In this document: positions 12,060-25,257 of the stretch, piece by piece | Layout of the letters: the number at the start of each line of letters is the position of its first letter | Numbering within the stretch: position 1 is the stretch's first letter | Origin: Turritopsis dohrnii | Taxonomy: Eukaryota; Cnidaria; Hydrozoa; Anthoathecata; Oceaniidae | Direction of reading: 5' to 3' | NCBI GenBank assembly: GCA_027922465.2 | Contig: BQMF02000629.1 | Coordinates: 62,001-126,000, forward strand | Length of the DNA stretch: 64,000 nt | The notes under the pieces: model-generated | Told to the model about the DNA's origin: nothing | The model's database searches: none | Seen by the model: only the letters and a program-made list of their open reading frames with translations | Translations under genes and position numbers: made by a program

Positions 12060-14860
12060 AATGTCGATTTATTGTGGACCGTGTTAACTTCTAAAACGAT
12101 AAATGACGTCACGAATCAACATTCAAAACGACTTCATATAAGATTTCCTCAGAAGCACATTGCCAAATATAAGCCTAGAGATTAACAGGATTAACAGATT
12201 AAAACGGATCTTAGCCACGAATGTGTTGGTTCGAATCTCTGCGGACTGTTTCTATTAAGTATTATATGTATGTTTGAATCCAATTATTGTACAGTTTCAA
12301 AGATTTCTTTAAAATAAATTCCGGAAATAAAAAGCATTAGTGATATCTGAGACTTTTGTTGGCTACAAACGTTTTATACTTTTTTAATGATTTAATAAAT
12401 CACCCGAACAACAAGTCACTAATTCAGAAAGAACCTAAAGTAGAAGGATGACCAACTTCATCCAAACACAAGTCAAATCACTTTTTCTTGAGTATCGTTG
12501 CTTTTGTCGGACTTTTGGATTTCTGTGTAAAACCCATTGCAAGAAATTGACGGAGTTATAAAATTCGTAAAGCGGCCGAGTGGTTATTGGAAACTTAGAC
12601 ATTTTCCTCAGCACAGCTCCAGTAATTCTTTGCTCCGATACGTAGTATCTAGAAATCAGCATTCGCTACGGTTTTAATAGCTCGGGAGGGAGAGGATAGA
12701 GGCCTGGTCTAATTTTTCACAAATAATCAATTAATTACTACTAGAATAATGGTATAAAAGCAAAAGCCATTACTAGATTTGATGGTCCTCAAAAATAACA
12801 AATACAGACCTTACAAATAGACTTTGCAATTCAGAATGAAACCAAACTACCAGGTTCGAACATTTGGTTTCTTCTTGTTCTTAGTTGCATACTTATTTGA
12901 TGAATTATACAAGCAAAATGCAAGGGAAGTACACTGAATAATCCGAAAAACTTAATGTCATTTATTTATAACAAACAAAAATTATAATTTGAGGAAGCAA
13001 TGGGAAAAGCTGGTGACAACAGATAGCTTAAACCATTAAGATTATCAAATGAGTTTTTGAAAATATGAAAATAATGTTCCAACTTTTCATGGAAGCAATT
13101 TGATGGAAACGCATGCGTATTTTTATAGGTGAAAATTTCAATTTTCGTGAGGAACATTTGATCCAATACAACTTGTACGATAAAATAGGTTTAAGGTGTT
13201 AAAATAAACATAGTAATAAATAGTTAGTAAAAAAGTTATAGTAAAAGGCGCCAAAAGAAATAATTATTGTGATATGAGTCATAATTACGCTAATTTAATT
13301 ATGATTAAAAATTTACAAACAGAGCAAGAACGAGAAGAGCAGTCCTGATGGAATTTTTGTAATTCATCTTTTTCCAGAAAAATCCAAAAGCTAATTTTTT
13401 GCACAGAAATTATTATTTATTTCCAAATTGCTAATCTGATATTTCAGATTATGCAACTAAACATCTTTATTGAGTTTATAAAGCAGACTTTCTAAAGTAA
13501 CATTTTATTACCTCTGATAATCGCCTTTGCGTGAAACTGTCTGTTTATGTTTAAAATTTTAAGTGAAGAAATATATATTTACACTAACTCTACCAAATAG
13601 TATTAAGTTCTCCGCCAGTAACATTCACTCAAGACATAATCTGACATTTCCCCGTCTTATTTCATGACTAGTTGACTAGTTTCCAAGACAACTTTGGCAA
13701 TTTTTGTTTCACGCTGAAAACAAATGTTATAAATGAAGACGGAAATTTCAAAAAAAGTAAATAGAAATATTTCTTGTCAGAAATCATTTCAATGAGACGA
13801 GCAGTGATAAAAATATCAAACAAAATTTTTTGAGGGTAACATAACGGCTTATCGGGAGAGCTGACGTCGTTTCAGAAATTCCCATAAACATTCACGGTTT
13901 TATTTACAGAGATTCCACCTAGCGGGATGACAAATTCACTTTAGGTGTCACTGTAAGCTGGGCTGTCTTGGCATATTCCTCACATAGATAAAAATGCGAA
14001 AAGCTGCCATTTAAAACTTTCTTCCGAAAGAAACGGAACCGAAAAATGAAAGAAAGTGGTTTGTTCTTTCAATAAGTTTTCCTCTGTTCTTTTCAATTCC
14101 TGTATTTCAATAAGTTAATTAAAATAATTGCCCCCGCAGCGAGCGTGAGCAGGCGAGGAGGCATAGTATTTTCACGAGATAATCTTCTTTTGATATAGCT
14201 TGCGTATCCATGGTTACAGTTCACACATAATGCATATTTCTTTTGTTCGTATACTCTCTGTTTTTTTAGAAGCCTTGTTTACACTTTTAAAACGGTATAT
14301 TAACGTCAGTGTAATTAGGTCTAAGAGATAATTAAACGTAATAAAAGTTTTATGCAAATTTTCAGATGTATATTAGAGACCTATTTTGTTTGTGTATTGC
14401 AAATTAGTTGTGAAATACCACCACCATTTTATGACACATGATCACACAACTCATTAAACTATTCGTCACAATGTAAAACTTGTCCAACCATGGGTCTGCT
14501 TATTCTCAGTCTATTGTGGGACATTTATAATAGTCAGAACTACTTACTAGTTAGCATATTTAATTCTGTAAATAATTACATATGATTATGAATGATATGA
14601 ATGTTTGGCCTTCCTGTATTTGAAATCTATATGGTAAACCTAGATAGCAAAAACATATACGTTGAATATGCATAAATTAAAACCCAGAGCCGATGAAATG
14701 TCTTCTTCGCTGCTATCTGGCAACGGGATTGGACTACCACTAGCAATTTCTGATATACTGACTTATGATTACATCAATGCATAACTTTCAGTATAATCTA
14801 TGAAAGTCTCTTTCATTTTATGACCAGCGAGAGCTCTGAAAACAAAATCACATGCTTCTT
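12060..14860. other. Intergenic, nothing recognised
   Basis: About 2.8 kb of AT-rich DNA. GGTTCGAATCT near 12225 resembles a B box but has no A box. An open minus-strand frame at 12662-12435 (75 residues) resembles nothing I know. Confidence 0.45.
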
Positions 14861-14865
14861 AGGCC

Positions 14866-15325
14866 AAGTAAAATTGATTATGAGGATAGCGTCGCCTTGC
14901 CAAAAAGTCAACACAGAACGCGGAAAATCCATGATATTTTACTAAACAATAGATGAATGCGGGTTTTGGTTTAATGTATTTTTCCTTGTCAAGTTCGATT
15001 CTCGGCAGGGGGCATAAAGTCTCAGACATTATCTTTGACTTCGAATTTTCCCTAATTTAAGATATATGGTAAGATAAAAGGAACATGACAATGTAATAAC
15101 CTAACATATTTTCCACATGCATGCAAATAACAAACAAAACAACAACGTGGATTAATATTATAATGAAATAGTGTCACAGTCATAATGTTGAAAAACGAGT
15201 AGAAAATACATTTTTCTTGTAGAAGTTGATAAAATGAATGAATGCGGTAAATTGAAGATAAAATACACGAACGCGCGGAAAATGAATGCGCGCGGGCGAC
15301 GCTATCCTCATAATCAAATTAACTT
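14866..15325. mobile_element. TIR element / MITE
   Basis: The ends are inverted repeats of about 31 bp sharing TTGATTATGAGGATAGCG followed by TCGCC (left from 14866, right ending 15325). The interior is 460 bp without coding potential and includes GC-rich CGCGCGGAAAATG words near the right end. No clear target duplication. Confidence 0.75.
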
Positions 15326-17220
15326 GACCTTATCTGTCAATATGGTGAGTATGTTTATCTGACAAATCAATAGAATGAAATATATATTTAAAGAAACAAC
15401 TCCAGCCCTGAACATCACTCTCACTAGCACAAACACAAGGTTTACACGTAGAAGTCTGATGGTAGCGATTTATCAAGCGAACATACTATGTTGAAAGTGT
15501 TTTATAAAAATGGCTACTTTAAATTGAATAGCAACAATTGAAAATTAAGACCATCTCGACAATAATAGCTAGCCTTAGCAGTTTTTACAGAGTATTTACA
15601 CAATTGCACTCAACCGGCATCTCTTCGCGCGTTTTCAGGTCGCAAATGCTTTTTGGATCAGAAAATGAATACCGGTAATATTAACATATTTGATAGCGTT
15701 GAAAGAAAAGTAAAATGACAAAGAAAACGAAAGGTTTTTTAACAAAGCCATTTTCTTTTATTTCTAGCGGTCGGAGAATTCAAACCTCTATGCTCACGTT
15801 TACATCAAACAGGACCCTTAACAGGCATAACGATTACTGCATTGTTCGTTCAAACTTTGTACTTTATGCCCACCTCATGTAATTCAACATGAATTCTTAA
15901 AAGCAATTGTTTTGAAGGTTAAATATAGCGTCTAATCAAATCACCTAAAGTGTGAATGAACTGTAGAAAAACTGTCGAAAAAAATAACACTTTCTGGATA
16001 CGTTTTTGGAAGTTTTGATAATTCATCTCAGAACGATTTAATGGATATTTCAAGATATGGATATTATTTTAAATTAAGAATGCATGTATGTCATTTTCTT
16101 TTTGACATGTCATACTAAGCAACGTCTATTGATCACGCTAAGTTTGGACAGTAACAATAAAAACATGAACCAAAAACACGAACTGATTTTATAGATTTTT
16201 TGCTTACGCAGAATGCTAACAAAATATTTCTTACATGAACGAGTTAAGAAATACAATTAGCATAGCCATAAATAATAATTCAAAAAGGCAAAGATTGCAT
16301 AACTATATTGAGAGTAAGTGGTTTGACTCTCCGTCAAGACGACCGCACGAGTCTGGTACTCACCACAGAGAATAGAAAATTTGTCGAATGAGTCAGTGTC
16401 AATTACATCGTAAAAGATGATCTTTAATGGATGAAGAATTATACGGACTAGCTTTCACCTGTTTACTGCTGCATGTGTAAGTCTGTAACTGAGGTGTTCA
16501 CAGACATTAAAATGACAAATGGTTTTGCTATAACATCTAGTAACGAATGAGACTTGATCTTAAATTTTTCTTCCATAAAATGAAAGAAATTTGGACAAGA
16601 AAGAAACATAGGGGTAGTGGATCTAAATGCCACGCTTAAATTACAGTATAGTAACTATTTTTTAATTATGCTACATAAAACGCGCTTTCGCCAAGAAAAC
16701 AAAATTATCTATTTTGGTTTCATAAAGTAATTTCAATTGCCAAGAAAACGCGATAAATGTGCCGTTTGACGATTTTCGCTAATATTATTCTAAGAACTAG
16801 TTAGGTCAAGCCATGAAAGTGGTTTTGACATTTATTTACTTGCGGGCGATGTATTTATTTATTTTATTTTTCAATGAGGTTCTCGCACAGTAGGTCTTAG
16901 AGCATTTAAAGCACTGATTTGGATTAAGGAGGCTGTGATGAGACGGGACGCTCAAATAAAAAATCACTGTAGACATCACACCTACTCTTGTGCTGAGAAC
17001 CATTCAGTTAGAGAAGTATTAAACAGTGTCATAGATTCTGGCATGACTTGGTCCGCGATTTCACTAACGACTTCCTACACAGGAATCGAGCACACTAATA
17101 CTAGGCTCTCAGTCCCTATGCAAAGTGCTCAAAGTGTCAGTGTACAAAGGCTTATACGTCCGACGTGAAAGTGAATTTAGCCAACTATCATCAGTTAACG
17201 GCAGATACTGTGAGCCCTAT
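15326..17220. other. Intergenic, nothing recognised
   Basis: AT-rich DNA. The only longer frame (16935-17168) starts with a non-ATG codon and shows no familiar motif. Confidence 0.45.
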
Positions 17221-17747
17221 GAACCTATGAAAGTTAATCAGACATTAATTCAATTTTGGTCGACCTAAGTAGGGAAAATTTGACTTGGTCGACCTAAGAG
17301 TGATTTGTACTAAGTATGAATTAAAATCACAGCATTTCATTACAAAATCGCAGGACTTAAGATCTTCGCTAGTTTAATTTGTTGATTGTATGTAGTATGG
17401 TTTTAACAAGAGGCTGATTAGTCTATGAAAGTCATTTATACATTAATTTACTTTTGGTCGACCTAAGTAGGGAAAATTTGACTTGGTCGACCTAAGAGTG
17501 ATTTGTGCTAAATATGAATTAAAATCACAACATTTCATTACAAAATTGTAGGACTTAAGATCTTCGCAAGTTTAATTTGTTGATTGTATGTAGTATGGTT
17601 TTAACAAGAGGCTGATTAGTCTATGAAAGTCATTTATACATTAATTTACTTTTGGTTGACCTAAGTAGGGAAAATTTGACTTGGTCGACCTAAGAGTGAT
17701 TTGTGCTAAATAAGAATTAAAATCACAACATTTCGTTACAAAATTGT

Positions 17748-18743
17748 ATGGTTGCTCAAATGTAGCAATATTCAATGAAGTATTTTATATTTTCAATCAT
17801 ACAATATTATCTATCGAATTGAAATATTCGGTGAGATTTATTAATATACTATATTTATATTGCTCGTTGTATATATTATATATAAGTTATTATATGTTCA
17901 CGATATTTTATCAGGTTTGTGACTTCTTATATATGCAATGGATTGAAATTATATTCAACCACACAATATATGGTCAACGAAATACTAGTTTGTAATCTGG
18001 TCTGGAAATTGAACAGGTAATATCGTTTGGCTTAATTTTCGCGGGAACTAGAAAAAAATATGGCGGCAGCTAATGTAAACATCATTCATAGAGATCCATC
18101 CACTATCCAGGAATTTTTCCATCAAATAGCCCTTTTAGTAAATCATATTGGGCAAAAGGATTATTCTTTGGATGAGTTAAGTGTGTTCTCAGTGGTTCTG
18201 GACAAAATGATCGTCACGCTACTTGCTTTTCAACAGGACTTTTACCAATCAGCTAGTCTGCTTTCTCTTCTAATGAAGCGTTTGAAAATATTCGCAGAGG
18301 AAATAAAAAGAAAAAGCTGGCCTTAAAACACGACTGGCAGCTATTTGTTGATTTGAGCTCCACGTTTGACAAGATTCGTCCTGCTAGGATGACCTGCACG
18401 ATTTTAGATTTCGGGGACCAGACAGTTTAAAACACAGACTATACAACGCAAGGTTATTATATAAGTAGTTACTATAAAAATTATGATTTAAATGGAATAT
18501 GGTTTATTGAACACAAAGACATTCTGCTGAACATATTAAATACATATTTCATTGAATATATTTGATTTTTTATTGAATATGTAATGTGTCGTTGAACATA
18601 AATATAGTATCACTGAACAATACGAATTATTAATCTATAATATAATGTTTCATTGAATATATATATTGTGTTGGCTGAATATATATAGTATATCACAAAC
18701 ATTAATATGATGTTATTGAATATTGCTACATTTGAGCAACCAT
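17748..18743 (+). mobile_element. TIR transposon with perfect 8-bp target duplication
   Basis: The 996-bp element has about 28-bp terminal inverted repeats beginning ATGGTTGCTCAAATGTAGCA. It is flanked by AAAATTGT at 17740-17747 and 18744-18751. It sits inside the 198-bp satellite, whose neighbouring units show the empty site. Many CATTGAATAT-type words repeat near both ends and could be transposase-binding sites. The 8-bp duplication fits hAT-, P- or Mutator-like superfamilies; the termini do not settle which. It carries one short open frame. Confidence 0.9.
18060..18326 (+). CDS. Small ORF inside the 996-bp transposon, unknown product
   Basis: This is an ATG-initiated 88-residue frame beginning MAAANVNIIHRD. 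Its ATGGCGGCAGC context looks like a normal animal start, and its base composition is richer in GC than the rest of the element. The product is rich in Leu, Phe and Gln with heptad-like spacing of leucines, so a short helical protein is possible. It has no motif I recognise and is far too short for a transposase. It may be a captured host first exon, a remnant of the transposase N-terminus, or a chance frame. Confidence 0.35.
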   Translation: MAAANVNIIHRDPSTIQEFFHQIALLVNHIGQKDYSLDELSVFSVVLDKMIVTLLAFQQDFYQSASLLSLLMKRLKIFAEEIKRKSWP

Positions 18744-19206
18744 AAAATTGTAGGACTTAAGATCTTCGCAAGTTTAATTTGTTGATTGTATGTAGTATGG
18801 TTTTAACAAGAGGCTGATTAGTCTATGAAAGTCATTTATACATTAATTTACTTTTGGTCGACCTAAGTAGGGAAAATTTGACTTGGTCGACCTAAGAGTG
18901 ATTTGTGCTAAATAAGAATTAAAATCACAACATTTCGTTACAAAATTGTAGGACTTAAGATCTTTGCTAGTTTCATTTGTGGATTGTATGTAATATGGTT
19001 TTAACAAGCGGTTGATTAGCCTATGAAAGTGATTCATACATTAATTTATTTTGGGCGACATAAGTATAGAAACTTTGACTTCGTCGACCTACTACTGATT
19101 TAATTTAAATATGAACACACACCATCTTATTACAAAATCGCAGGGCATGGAATCTTAGCTAGTTTCATTTATTGATTGATTGAATTTTTGGTATTGTTTT
19201 ACGTGA

Positions 19207-19495
19207 CTAGCCTTGCTCAGTTGCTGTTGCATCTGCTTTCCAGGATGAGCCACAGCTTAGATTGGAGGTTCCGAAGTATTTGACACTCTCATGAGTGACA
19301 CAAACCCAATCAAGGTTCTGTGCTCTTCTGGATGAGCTTCCTACAACACCCGATGTATCTACCCAATTTCTCTTGCATGGCATGGGTCGACCCGGCGCTA
19401 TACATTCACTCGCACATGGTGAATCGCTGCCATGGGAAATTGAACCCAGATCTCTCGCATGAAATACGGGAGTGGTAACCACTATACCACGGCGC
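19207..19495 (-). mobile_element. tRNA-derived SINE (minus strand)
   Basis: Read on the minus strand it begins GCGCCGTGGTATAGTGGTTA (A box) and contains CTGGGTTCAATTTCCC (B box) about 45 bp on. A body of roughly 230 bp follows. It shares a layout, and words such as GCAGCGATTC and GAAATTGGGTAGA, with the SINE at 30505-30821, so the two belong to one superfamily. The 3' end is approximate. Confidence 0.8.
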
Positions 19496-20370
19496 CAACA
19501 AAATAACCACTCATAACCACTAAAATAAAATTGTTAACCACTAAAATATGAAGCCTTGACATGTTCAAATATATTTGACTAGATCCAAAAGAACGAAATG
19601 ATAAAATGAAAGAACAAATACAATATTAGTTCTACTTGCTTTTTAAAACATCATTTTAAATTTTGTTTGCAGTGTACAGTTCACGAACCATCGTTTTTCA
19701 TTTCTTTCTCAATCTTTCTTAATCGTGAACGTCAGAATTGGTTGTAAGTAAATAAATGATTTTAAATGGTTGTGTTTTCAGGTCCAAACTAATTGCGACC
19801 AACCCCGACGTTTTCTTGACGTCGATTAATGTCGTTTATTAACTGGGATGTGTAGTACAAAATTTCAGAAGGTACACACACAAATGAATTTTGCTTTTTG
19901 TGATTATAGCTGTTGTCAAGCTATTCTAATTGCTTATCAAGTCAAATCCATGTGTCATTAGTAAGCTACAGCTTGAAAGGACATTTGTCAAAACAAATTT
20001 AAAGATGTTTGTGTTGGAGTCGGCATTCCTTTTTTTGACCAATCTAACTAGGGCATTTTTTTACTTCTTTCACACATTTAGAACGTTAGATTTTGAATCA
20101 TTGCTGACTGGCCCAATTATTTTACTGATAATGAATCCATTCAATCACATTGTGTTTCGGAAATTTGAATCAAAAGGGTTTAGTTTGCTAATAACTCCAT
20201 CGTATCTTTCAGATCCGTTCCAAAATTTGAGTGATCCTGTTATATTCCTGAGAAATCAAGTATACTGGACCTCTATAATAGGAAAATGACTCAAACTTTA
20301 AGTTGGCAACTTGAAATAACTGAAAAAACTGAAAGTGTTTCGAATTCCAGTGTTGATACTACATCAAACG
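19496..20370. other. Intergenic, nothing recognised
   Basis: A 119-residue open frame at 19930-20289 begins without ATG and shows only hydrophobic low-complexity sequence. I do not call it a gene. Confidence 0.4.
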
Positions 20371-20374
20371 CAAC

Positions 20375-20837
20375 CGCGGTCGACCTATGCTCGGCCTCTT
20401 AAGTCGACCAGATAAACGTGAAAAAAGTAGCATGAAAATTAACAAGTTCCCGTAAAAATGGAAAAGCTTTATTTCTGTTCCAAAACCTTTTTCTTCATTA
20501 ACAATGCTCGAATAAAGATTCTAAAATATGTAAAACTAACTTCAAATGTACCTTTGTAAATGAAATAATGGCCGGTTGACCTATGCTTAATAATTCACCA
20601 CATCAATTCAATGTAATTGCTAAATTTCCCTAAAGAAATTAAATTTTTGGAAATATTTTGACGTAAATATCCGAATAATAAACAAAGAACATAATTTGAC
20701 AAAAAAGTCTCGTGAAAATATGCAATACGAAATAGAAATATTGAAAAAATCTTAGGTCGACCAATTTTGGTCGACTTAAACATGCGGTCGACTTAAGTAA
20801 TGAAATTTAGCATAATTGGTCGACTTAAACAGCTAAT

Positions 20838-20840
<3 letters not shown>
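20375..20840. repeat. Element with inverted GGTCGACTTAAG words at both ends
   Basis: GGTCGACC/TTAAGTCGACC words cluster at 20378-20412 and, in opposite orientation, at 20755-20830. The spacing suggests degraded inverted termini of a small element related to the 198-bp satellite, which has the same word. Confidence 0.4.

Positions 20841-20889
<49 letters not shown>
20841..20889. repeat. (TA)n microsatellite
   Basis: An uninterrupted run of 24 TA dinucleotides. Confidence 0.95.
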
Positions 20890-20892
<3 letters not shown>

Positions 20893-21861
20893 TGCATCTA
20901 CTTTAAGTCTACAATTTATGCAAAAAATACGTTCTTTAGGGTGACACATATCCTTAAGGTGACAAAATTATGTAGCCTTAACGTTTGTGTCCGATTTTTC
21001 AGTGATTTCCGCGCTCAAGTGAGATCAAACAACATGGGAACCATGAAAGCTTACTGATCTGCGGCGTTCTGTAAAGTATCACATTGTTTGAACTCCGCAA
21101 TAAGAAATTGGGTGACGTAAAAAAATCCACATGTATATTCTACATTTTAAGCGAGGTTTAGAATTGGTTCCTTGGGGCTACGGTGACATTTTTGAACAAT
21201 TTTAGTGGGATAACAACGTGTATATGTTGCTTCCCTGTGTCACATGCAACAACTTAGCTTCTGACCTACACATTGGGGTGTTCCATAAAGAAATTAGATA
21301 GTGAGCTGGGACAGAAATTTAATTTTAAAAAATATATACAAAATTTTCCCGCTGCATTATTGTTGCTAGAACGCGCTAAAAATTTTATGACTAGCTGCAT
21401 GTGGTGTCACCCAAGCTGGTGATTTTTCAAAATGCGTAGTAAGTATATTTATGGCTTAATGATTTATTCAACAAGTAATTTGAGATGACAGTTAAATTTT
21501 ATTTGATTAACGGGGATGCCAAAGCAAAGGTCTTGTCTTACCTTAAATGAATCAGATTTCTAATTAATGAAAGTGATGGAATTAGCAATGGCATTGAAAA
21601 TGAAATACAAGCTAGGGTAAGGGCCATTCATCTGCTGGCTGCATGTTGTGGAATACTTTTACGCGCGAGCTAGTGACTGAGAGAGAAAAGTCCAAAATAA
21701 TGGTTTACATGTAAACATTGTATACAATTATGTTTGTCAAACACAAACATGATCTGATAACGCTATTGTTATGGTTATTTTTGCACAAAAAAGAATTAGG
21801 CATAATCCAAGGTTTACTTGTTCGATCTAAACAGAAATGACTGCAGATTTAAATGATTGTA
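20890..21861. other. Intergenic, nothing recognised
   Basis: AT-rich DNA with one isolated CCTTAAGGTGACA word at 20953 that matches the intronic 94-bp satellite. No genes seen. Confidence 0.45.
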
Positions 21862-22431
21862 TCTTATTATAATAATCCGCGATTGTGCATCCCACTTTTA
21901 TTTTAGAGAGTGATATATTTAGTTTTAATTTACGGTCATCGTCCTCTTATGTGCGCGTAAAACCACGTAGAGGCGAGAGACGCTTTTTTCACGATCATTC
22001 CAAAAGCCCGTGGCATCATTTGACGTCAGTTTTTTTTATGATCACGGGGAATCATTGCATTGCATCCCCAATCGAACGCGACGTTTTTAGGGAAATATCT
22101 CAAGAATCAATAGGGATAACTGACGTTTTTTGGGGTCCACGATATGGGTGAGGGGTGACTCAAAATTTGGGCCTAAATTTTATTTGGTACTGCGGATGTG
22201 ACGTCATCAAAATCTTTGATTGATGATATTTCTCCAACGGTTGGTCATAGCGAAATGATCCCATATATACATTTTTTGATCAGTTTTTCAAGCTCTACAA
22301 TATGGATACATTTTCCAGTCCCGATTCCATTATTGAAATTTTCATCACAGGGTACGTACACGGGAATGGTGTATTTGACCTAATGTTTTCGAAAGTTAAG
22401 TTCGGTAAAAAGGTTTTACCCGGGATACTAG
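21862..22431 (+). mobile_element. Non-autonomous Helitron, family A copy 1
   Basis: It starts TCTTATTATAATAATCCGCG after an A and ends with CTAG before a T, as expected for Helitrons, which insert between A and T without a target duplication. A 7-bp hairpin (GGTAAAA, loop AGG, TTTTACC) sits just before the CGGGATACTAG end. A second copy lies at 43682-44246. There is no Rep/helicase coding region, and the open frames inside are chance. Confidence 0.85.
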
Positions 22432-24227
22432 TCATCTTATATATATCTAAAGGCTTAAAAAATGTAAATCTTGAAAACATAAAGGGTTTTTGTTTTGGCA
22501 AGTTTTGATGAGAATTCTTTTCAATCATTTTGCATGTCTGGTAACTAAACTTACTTTGTAAACTTCATGCTAATATAATAATTCTGGCACCCACCTGAGT
22601 TCATTAAAATATCCGTTTTGTGCACCATGTCCAACTGTGCCCTTCTCAAGTGCAAAGTGTCTTTGCATTCAAGAAGAAGAAGACAACTTCCTCTCTATAT
22701 TGCCCCAGGACCAGATGAGAGACCTTTGAGGGAGACAAATCGATAACACCCGTAAGTATATCAGAACAAAACTATAGCGAAATCAAAGTTGTTTTTTATG
22801 TTTCAGTAGGTATTTCAAAAACCCAGGCAAAGTCCAATACCAGTGTGTGCTGGTGCAGGCTTTGTATATAATATGAAAATAAGGAGGTGTGCGACGTCTC
22901 GGACGCCTAATCAAGAATTATAGCGTTTTATTATTCTTATGTTCTAATGGAAACGAAATTTTTGATCCCTAGTCAACGTGTTTAATGTTTTTATGAGGAC
23001 TTATGAAAAAGTTACGAAAGAAATCTCCAGCTAATGAATGGCTTTGTTCAAAACGTAACAAATGTTCATTTTGATTTCAAATTTCGAATATAATTCAATC
23101 TTCTCATTATGAAGCGTGTGATCACGCTGGCGCTTGACATAACTTTCCAAGAGTAACAGTGAAATTGAAGCTTAACTTGCATTTCCACAAATAGAAACTT
23201 GTGTGAGTTAAAATAACAATTCTGTTGGTGGTTGCACACCTCCCATGACAAGACACAAGTGTTTCCTCAAAAAAATGTTTTAATACATAAATTTAAAGCT
23301 AAGAATAGAGCGGAAATATAGTTTTGTGAGAAGCAGGTGTTTTTTAATGAAATGTTTATTTTTCTTGAATGACGAAAAGTCTTTAATTTTAATAGTAGAC
23401 ACCATTGTTTCATAGAAACTTTCTGTATTAGGAAAATACCCCAGAAATCATAATGAATGAAACAAAGTAATAATCTAAATAAAAAAAATGACCTATACAG
23501 GCCTGGTCATAAGAAAATTGGCAGACGTGTGGTCATCGCACTCCTTAATTGATGATATCAGTTATGGCGTGCGATCGAGTTTTCATCTGTTGCCTTAAGA
23601 TCAACAGTCTTTATACTGTAAAGTAAATTTCAATAGCAATGCTATATATTTTTGTGATTTTGAAATGCATCATGTATGAAATTGAGATTTTCACGGAGAA
23701 TAAGTTTAACAAGAGACAAAACAAATCGATTTTACAAGAAATAAAACAAAACGATGTAAGGCTGTAAATAAGCGCCAGACATTGGATATTTTCCGACAAG
23801 AATTGCATTATGTCTGATGTGAGATCCTGTACTGTCGAACATTATGTCCCGTATCAGTTTACCGTCTTGTTCTATGACTGATTCTACCAGCCGTGTTTGA
23901 CTCTATATTGCAACAACATTCTCCGAATTAAAAGTATGCAGAATTATATCGTAAGGTGCAGGATATAAACCTCATTAATTATTAATTTGTTTTTATCATT
24001 TACTTATTTTGTAACAGGTAACATATTAACTAGAAAGATCAAACTTGCATCCTTTTGTTTTGTTACTTCAAAACATATTTTTTTTACTACCTGAAAACAG
24101 AGTTTTGCGGTAATCCTGTTGGTTAAGTTCCTTTTTGTAATAATTCCCTACTTAATTTACTTATTTAATTGACAGCTAAGGCAACAACTCTGTCATCGAA
24201 ATGTAGTTCTAGACTGTTACCTTAACG
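22432..24227. other. Intergenic; one short frame followed by a donor-like site
   Basis: At 22627-22746 an ATG frame of 39 codons (MSNCALLKCKVS...) ends just before CCCGTAAGTAT, a good splice donor. It could belong to a 5' exon of a gene, but its stop lies before the donor and I could not join it to anything. The rest is featureless. Confidence 0.3.
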
Positions 24228-24731
24228 AGATAAATTTTCGCATGGACATATTTTCGCGGATGAATTTTTTTTCCATTTCACAGGGACAAATTTTCGCGGA
24301 TGGCCCAACTTCAAATAATTCAAGTTGGACTAATTTTCGCGGATGGCCGTAGATAAAAAAATTTTCTTGTCTTCAAAATGTATTATACACAAACAAAGGT
24401 TATGAAAAATGTGATCTTGGCAAATGATAAATTCCTTCCGAAAAAGAAGAAAAAAGCTTAAAAGGCGAAGTCAAAAGCAGAGACATCCGTGATATGTTGA
24501 AAAAATAATTTTGTGTATCCGAAAAAAAATGAAAAAATGACATAAAAAAGTTGTTTTTATTATAATACCCATTTTTTGAAATTCAAACACCTGTAATATA
24601 GAGAAAAAAATTTACATTTCACGGAGACATAATTTTCGCGGATGAAGACATTGCAATTTTTTCGCGGAGTTATTATTTTCGCGGAAATGGCCAAAATCCG
24701 CGAAAGTTTATATCTCCGCGAAAATTTATCT
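24228..24731. mobile_element. MITE with TTTTCGCGGA repeats
   Basis: The ends are inverted repeats AGATAAATTTTCGC. At least six internal copies of ATTTTCGCGGATGG-like words occur in both orientations near the ends. About 500 bp, no coding potential. The target duplication is not clear. Confidence 0.75.
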
Positions 24732-25255
24732 TTTTGGAAAAACGTTTTTGGAAAAACGTTTTAACATGAAAAATCATAGATACCTATTATCTTTTATTTT
24801 GGTAATATTCTCTAATTAGCAAGGTAAATTGTACATTCCAGTGTACTCCAAGTACCTGAGCAGAAGGCGAACTAATACATCATTTGTGTAATTACACACA
24901 ATAGCATAATGTTTTGCACTGAAGTTGTAAACAACATAGATAAGATTCAAAAAGTTTAAATGGTAAATTTTTGTTTCTTCACCAAAACTACATTAAGGTC
25001 ACATTATTATTTTTTCCTGCACAATTGCTTTAAATATTTTTTTATCTTTTATAGTTTAAAAATAGGTTCTGAAGGTGGAATGATTGAAACATGTAACTTT
25101 TGAGTCAACATAGCAAGGTTTTCAATAAATTGAATTTTTATGTGGACATTTTAAGTAGCCTATTATGTGACTGTCCAGGGGATTTTGATAACAAATGATA
25201 AAACATTTTTACCAAAATTCAAAAACGTTTCAAGAATTCGAAAGAGAAAACGTTT
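24732..25255. other. Intergenic, nothing recognised
   Basis: AT-rich, with short AAAACGTTTT-type words and no gene. Confidence 0.45.
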
Positions 25256-25257
25256 TA

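Larger units (their letters stand above)
17225..19180. repeat. 198-bp satellite array, five units, interrupted
   Basis: Units start with CTATGAAAGT at 17225, 17423, 17622, 18823 and 19021. After removing a 1004-bp insertion plus duplication, the spacing is 197-199 bp throughout. Each unit holds two GGTCGACCTAAG words about 25 bp apart, a TTACAAAAT block and GGACTTAAGATCTTCGC. The last unit is more diverged. No coding frame. Confidence 0.9.

Noticed and set aside
12180..12250. Possible tRNA gene around GGTTCGAATCT
   Set aside because: Only a B-box-like word is present. There is no A box or acceptor stem at the right distance.
19930..20289. 119-codon plus-strand frame
   Set aside because: No ATG at its start, low-complexity hydrophobic sequence, no homology that I can recognise.
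21885..22528. Several 60-90 codon frames in 21885-22528 and 43705-44195
   Set aside because: They lie inside non-autonomous Helitron copies and the frames are not conserved between the two copies.
22627..22746. Short MSNCALLKC frame followed by a splice-donor-like site as first exon of the SET gene
   Set aside because: The frame stops before the donor, and the other frames contain stops, so it cannot supply the phase-1 join needed at 28150.
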